The notes under the pieces are model-generated. The model did no database searches and was not told the origin of the DNA. It saw nothing but the letters and a program-made list of their open reading frames with translations. The position numbers and the translations under genes are program-made. A stretch of DNA of 34,092 nucleotides, taken from contig JAGLCS010000057.1 in assembly GCA_023146115.1 (NCBI GenBank), positions 1-34,092 of the forward strand, written 5' to 3'. Of the stretch, positions 32,959-34,092 are shown in pieces. Origin of the DNA: Abyssibacter sp. (GTDB lineage Bacteria; Pseudomonadota; Gammaproteobacteria; Nevskiales; OUC007). The first letter of the stretch is position 1. Every line of letters begins with the position of its first letter.

Positions 32959-34092
32959 CTACGCGGCCCGGCGCTCGGCCCGGGCTTCCATGCGCTCGGC
33001 AATCAGTCCGGCGGTCTGGTGCTTGAGCGTGTTGATCAAGGCGGTGGCCCGGGCGTTGACCACCGCGTGCAGCAGCACGGTCGGGATCGCCACGGTCAAA
33101 CCCTCCACCGTGGTCACCAGGGCCTGGGAGATCCCCCCGGCCATGGTCTTGGGATCGCCGGTGCCAAACAGGGTGATGGCCTGGAAGGTCGCGATCATGC
33201 CGATCACGGTCCCCATCAGACCCATCAGCGGCGCCACCGCCGAGATGACCTTGATGGTGCCGACAAAACGGTCGATCTTCGGCCGCTCCTCCAGAATCGC
33301 CTCGCCCAGGCGCATTTCCAGGGTCTCGGTGTCCTGCTCCTTATTGTCTTCGTAGATCTGGAGCATCCGCCCCAGCGGGTTGTTGGCCCGGGGGTGCTGG
33401 ATGTCGGCGCGCTGACGGGCCACCTTGGCGCTGACGATCATGATGCTGATCAGCTTGAAGACGGCAATGGCCACGCCCACCGCCCCCAGGGTGAGAATCA
33501 GGTTGCCGATCAGACCGCCGGCAGCAATGCGATCACGCAGCCCCGGGGCATCGACCAGGCGGCTGAGCAACGAGCCGGCCGTCGGGTCAATGGCCACCGA
33601 CGCCACTCCGCGGGTGTTGGTCAGGTAATCGTCAATCTTGTAGAGCGCATCGCCTTCAGGCTGACGCTTGAGCAGCGAGGCCCGCTGGCTGTTCGTGTCC
33701 CAGGTCAGATACGCCGGCGCCGGGTCACGGGTGATCAGCCCAAACTTGCCCAGGCGCACGAGCTCGCGAGTCTCGCGCGCGCCCGATTCTCCCAGTACCT
33801 CGGCCCGCAGCGAGGCGATCTTTCCAGAGGCGGTGATCTCCTGCTGCATCAAAAACCACAGCTGCTCGAGCTCGTCGATGGTGAAGATCTCGGAGGATTT
33901 CTCCATGCGCTCGATGAAGTCGCTCAGCCAGGCATCCCGGTTGGGGTATTGCAACGAGGTCGAGGAGTTGCGAAATACGCCGATCAGTTCGGAGGAGATG
34001 CCCTGCAAGGTCCCAAACAGCGCCGCATTGGGGCCCAGTTCGGTGCGCAGGGCACCGATCTTGGTCTCCAGCACGCGCTCGTTGCCGCGGGC
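32959..34092 (-). CDS. TtpC-like MotA/TolQ/ExbB proton-channel protein with periplasmic extension; 5' partial
   Basis: At least 377 residues. The frame continues open to the window edge (ARGNERVLETK), so the GTG-coded start at 34074 is not the real one. The signal peptide and beginning of the coiled coil lie outside. The visible N-terminal part (about the first 190 residues) is a periplasmic helical domain. Then comes a membrane helix (LIGNLILTLGAVGVAIAVFKLISIMIV) and the MotA/TolQ/ExbB domain with SAVAPLMGLMGTVIGMIATFQAITLFG and ALVTTVEGLTVAIPTVLLHAVVNARA. TtpC is required for TonB2-dependent iron uptake in Vibrio (established for that genus). It is the first gene seen of the ttpC-exbB-exbD-tonB-TPR operon. 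Confidence 0.9.
   Translation of the reverse strand, partial: ARGNERVLETKIGALRTELGPNAALFGTLQGISSELIGVFRNSSTSLQYPNRDAWLSDFIERMEKSSEIFTIDELEQLWFLMQQEITASGKIASLRAEVLGESGARETRELVRLGKFGLITRDPAPAYLTWDTNSQRASLLKRQPEGDALYKIDDYLTNTRGVASVAIDPTAGSLLSRLVDAPGLRDRIAAGGLIGNLILTLGAVGVAIAVFKLISIMIVSAKVARQRADIQHPRANNPLGRMLQIYEDNKEQDTETLEMRLGEAILEERPKIDRFVGTIKVISAVAPLMGLMGTVIGMIATFQAITLFGTGDPKTMAGGISQALVTTVEGLTVAIPTVLLHAVVNARATALINTLKHQTAGLIAERMEARAERRAA

Overview
This window looks like a piece of chromosome from a GC-rich gammaproteobacterium, possibly marine or halophilic. The main reason is the right-hand operon, which has the gene order of the TonB2-type system of Vibrio and relatives (TtpC-like MotA/TolQ/ExbB protein, ExbB, ExbD, TonB, TPR protein). 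A tripartite RND pump, a hybrid kinase and c-di-GMP genes fit the same assignment. No transposase, integrase, CRISPR array or phage gene was seen. The genus cannot be named from the sequence.

Layout. (A) 1-4823, plus strand: a cyclic-nucleotide neighbourhood. It holds the C-terminal half of an RND-superfamily exporter ending in a cyclic-nucleotide-binding domain, a CRP-like regulator, a small SLOG-like nucleotide-sensor protein, and a TPR-S-like/class III nucleotide cyclase fusion. (B) 4948-6135, plus: a bacterial PH-domain protein, a small membrane protein and a GNAT acetyltransferase. (C) 6159-9830: an alpha/beta hydrolase divergent from a marR-VOC-DUF4153 operon with a good sigma70 promoter. 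(D) 9821-16031, minus: four tightly packed or overlapping genes for a TolC-like outer-membrane factor, a PqqD-like/inactive-site-2-protease-like/HlyD fusion, a seven-bladed propeller protein and a sulfotransferase. (E) 16208-22820: signalling genes, namely an orphan LuxR-type response regulator, a PilZ protein, a small secreted protein, a REC-GGDEF-EAL protein and a hybrid kinase. (F) 22966-23134: tRNA-Ala(CGC) with promoter and terminator. (G) 23150-29561, minus: a tetR-tolC-mfp-RND efflux operon with a readable promoter and operator. (H) 30004-34092, minus: the TonB2-type energy-transduction operon, running off the right edge.

How the parts may work together. In region A, one gene can make a cyclic nucleotide, one has a nucleotide-sensor fold typical of conflict and signalling systems, and two carry cyclic-nucleotide-binding domains, one on a transcription factor and one on a membrane exporter. 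Synthesis, transcriptional response and membrane response are thus encoded side by side. In region D, an RRE-like domain, a catalytically dead protease scaffold and a membrane-fusion adaptor are joined in one chain, next to a sulfotransferase and an outer-membrane channel. This suggests a modification-coupled export system whose substrate is unknown. These two regions are the best candidates for undescribed biology. The rest belongs to recognisable families.
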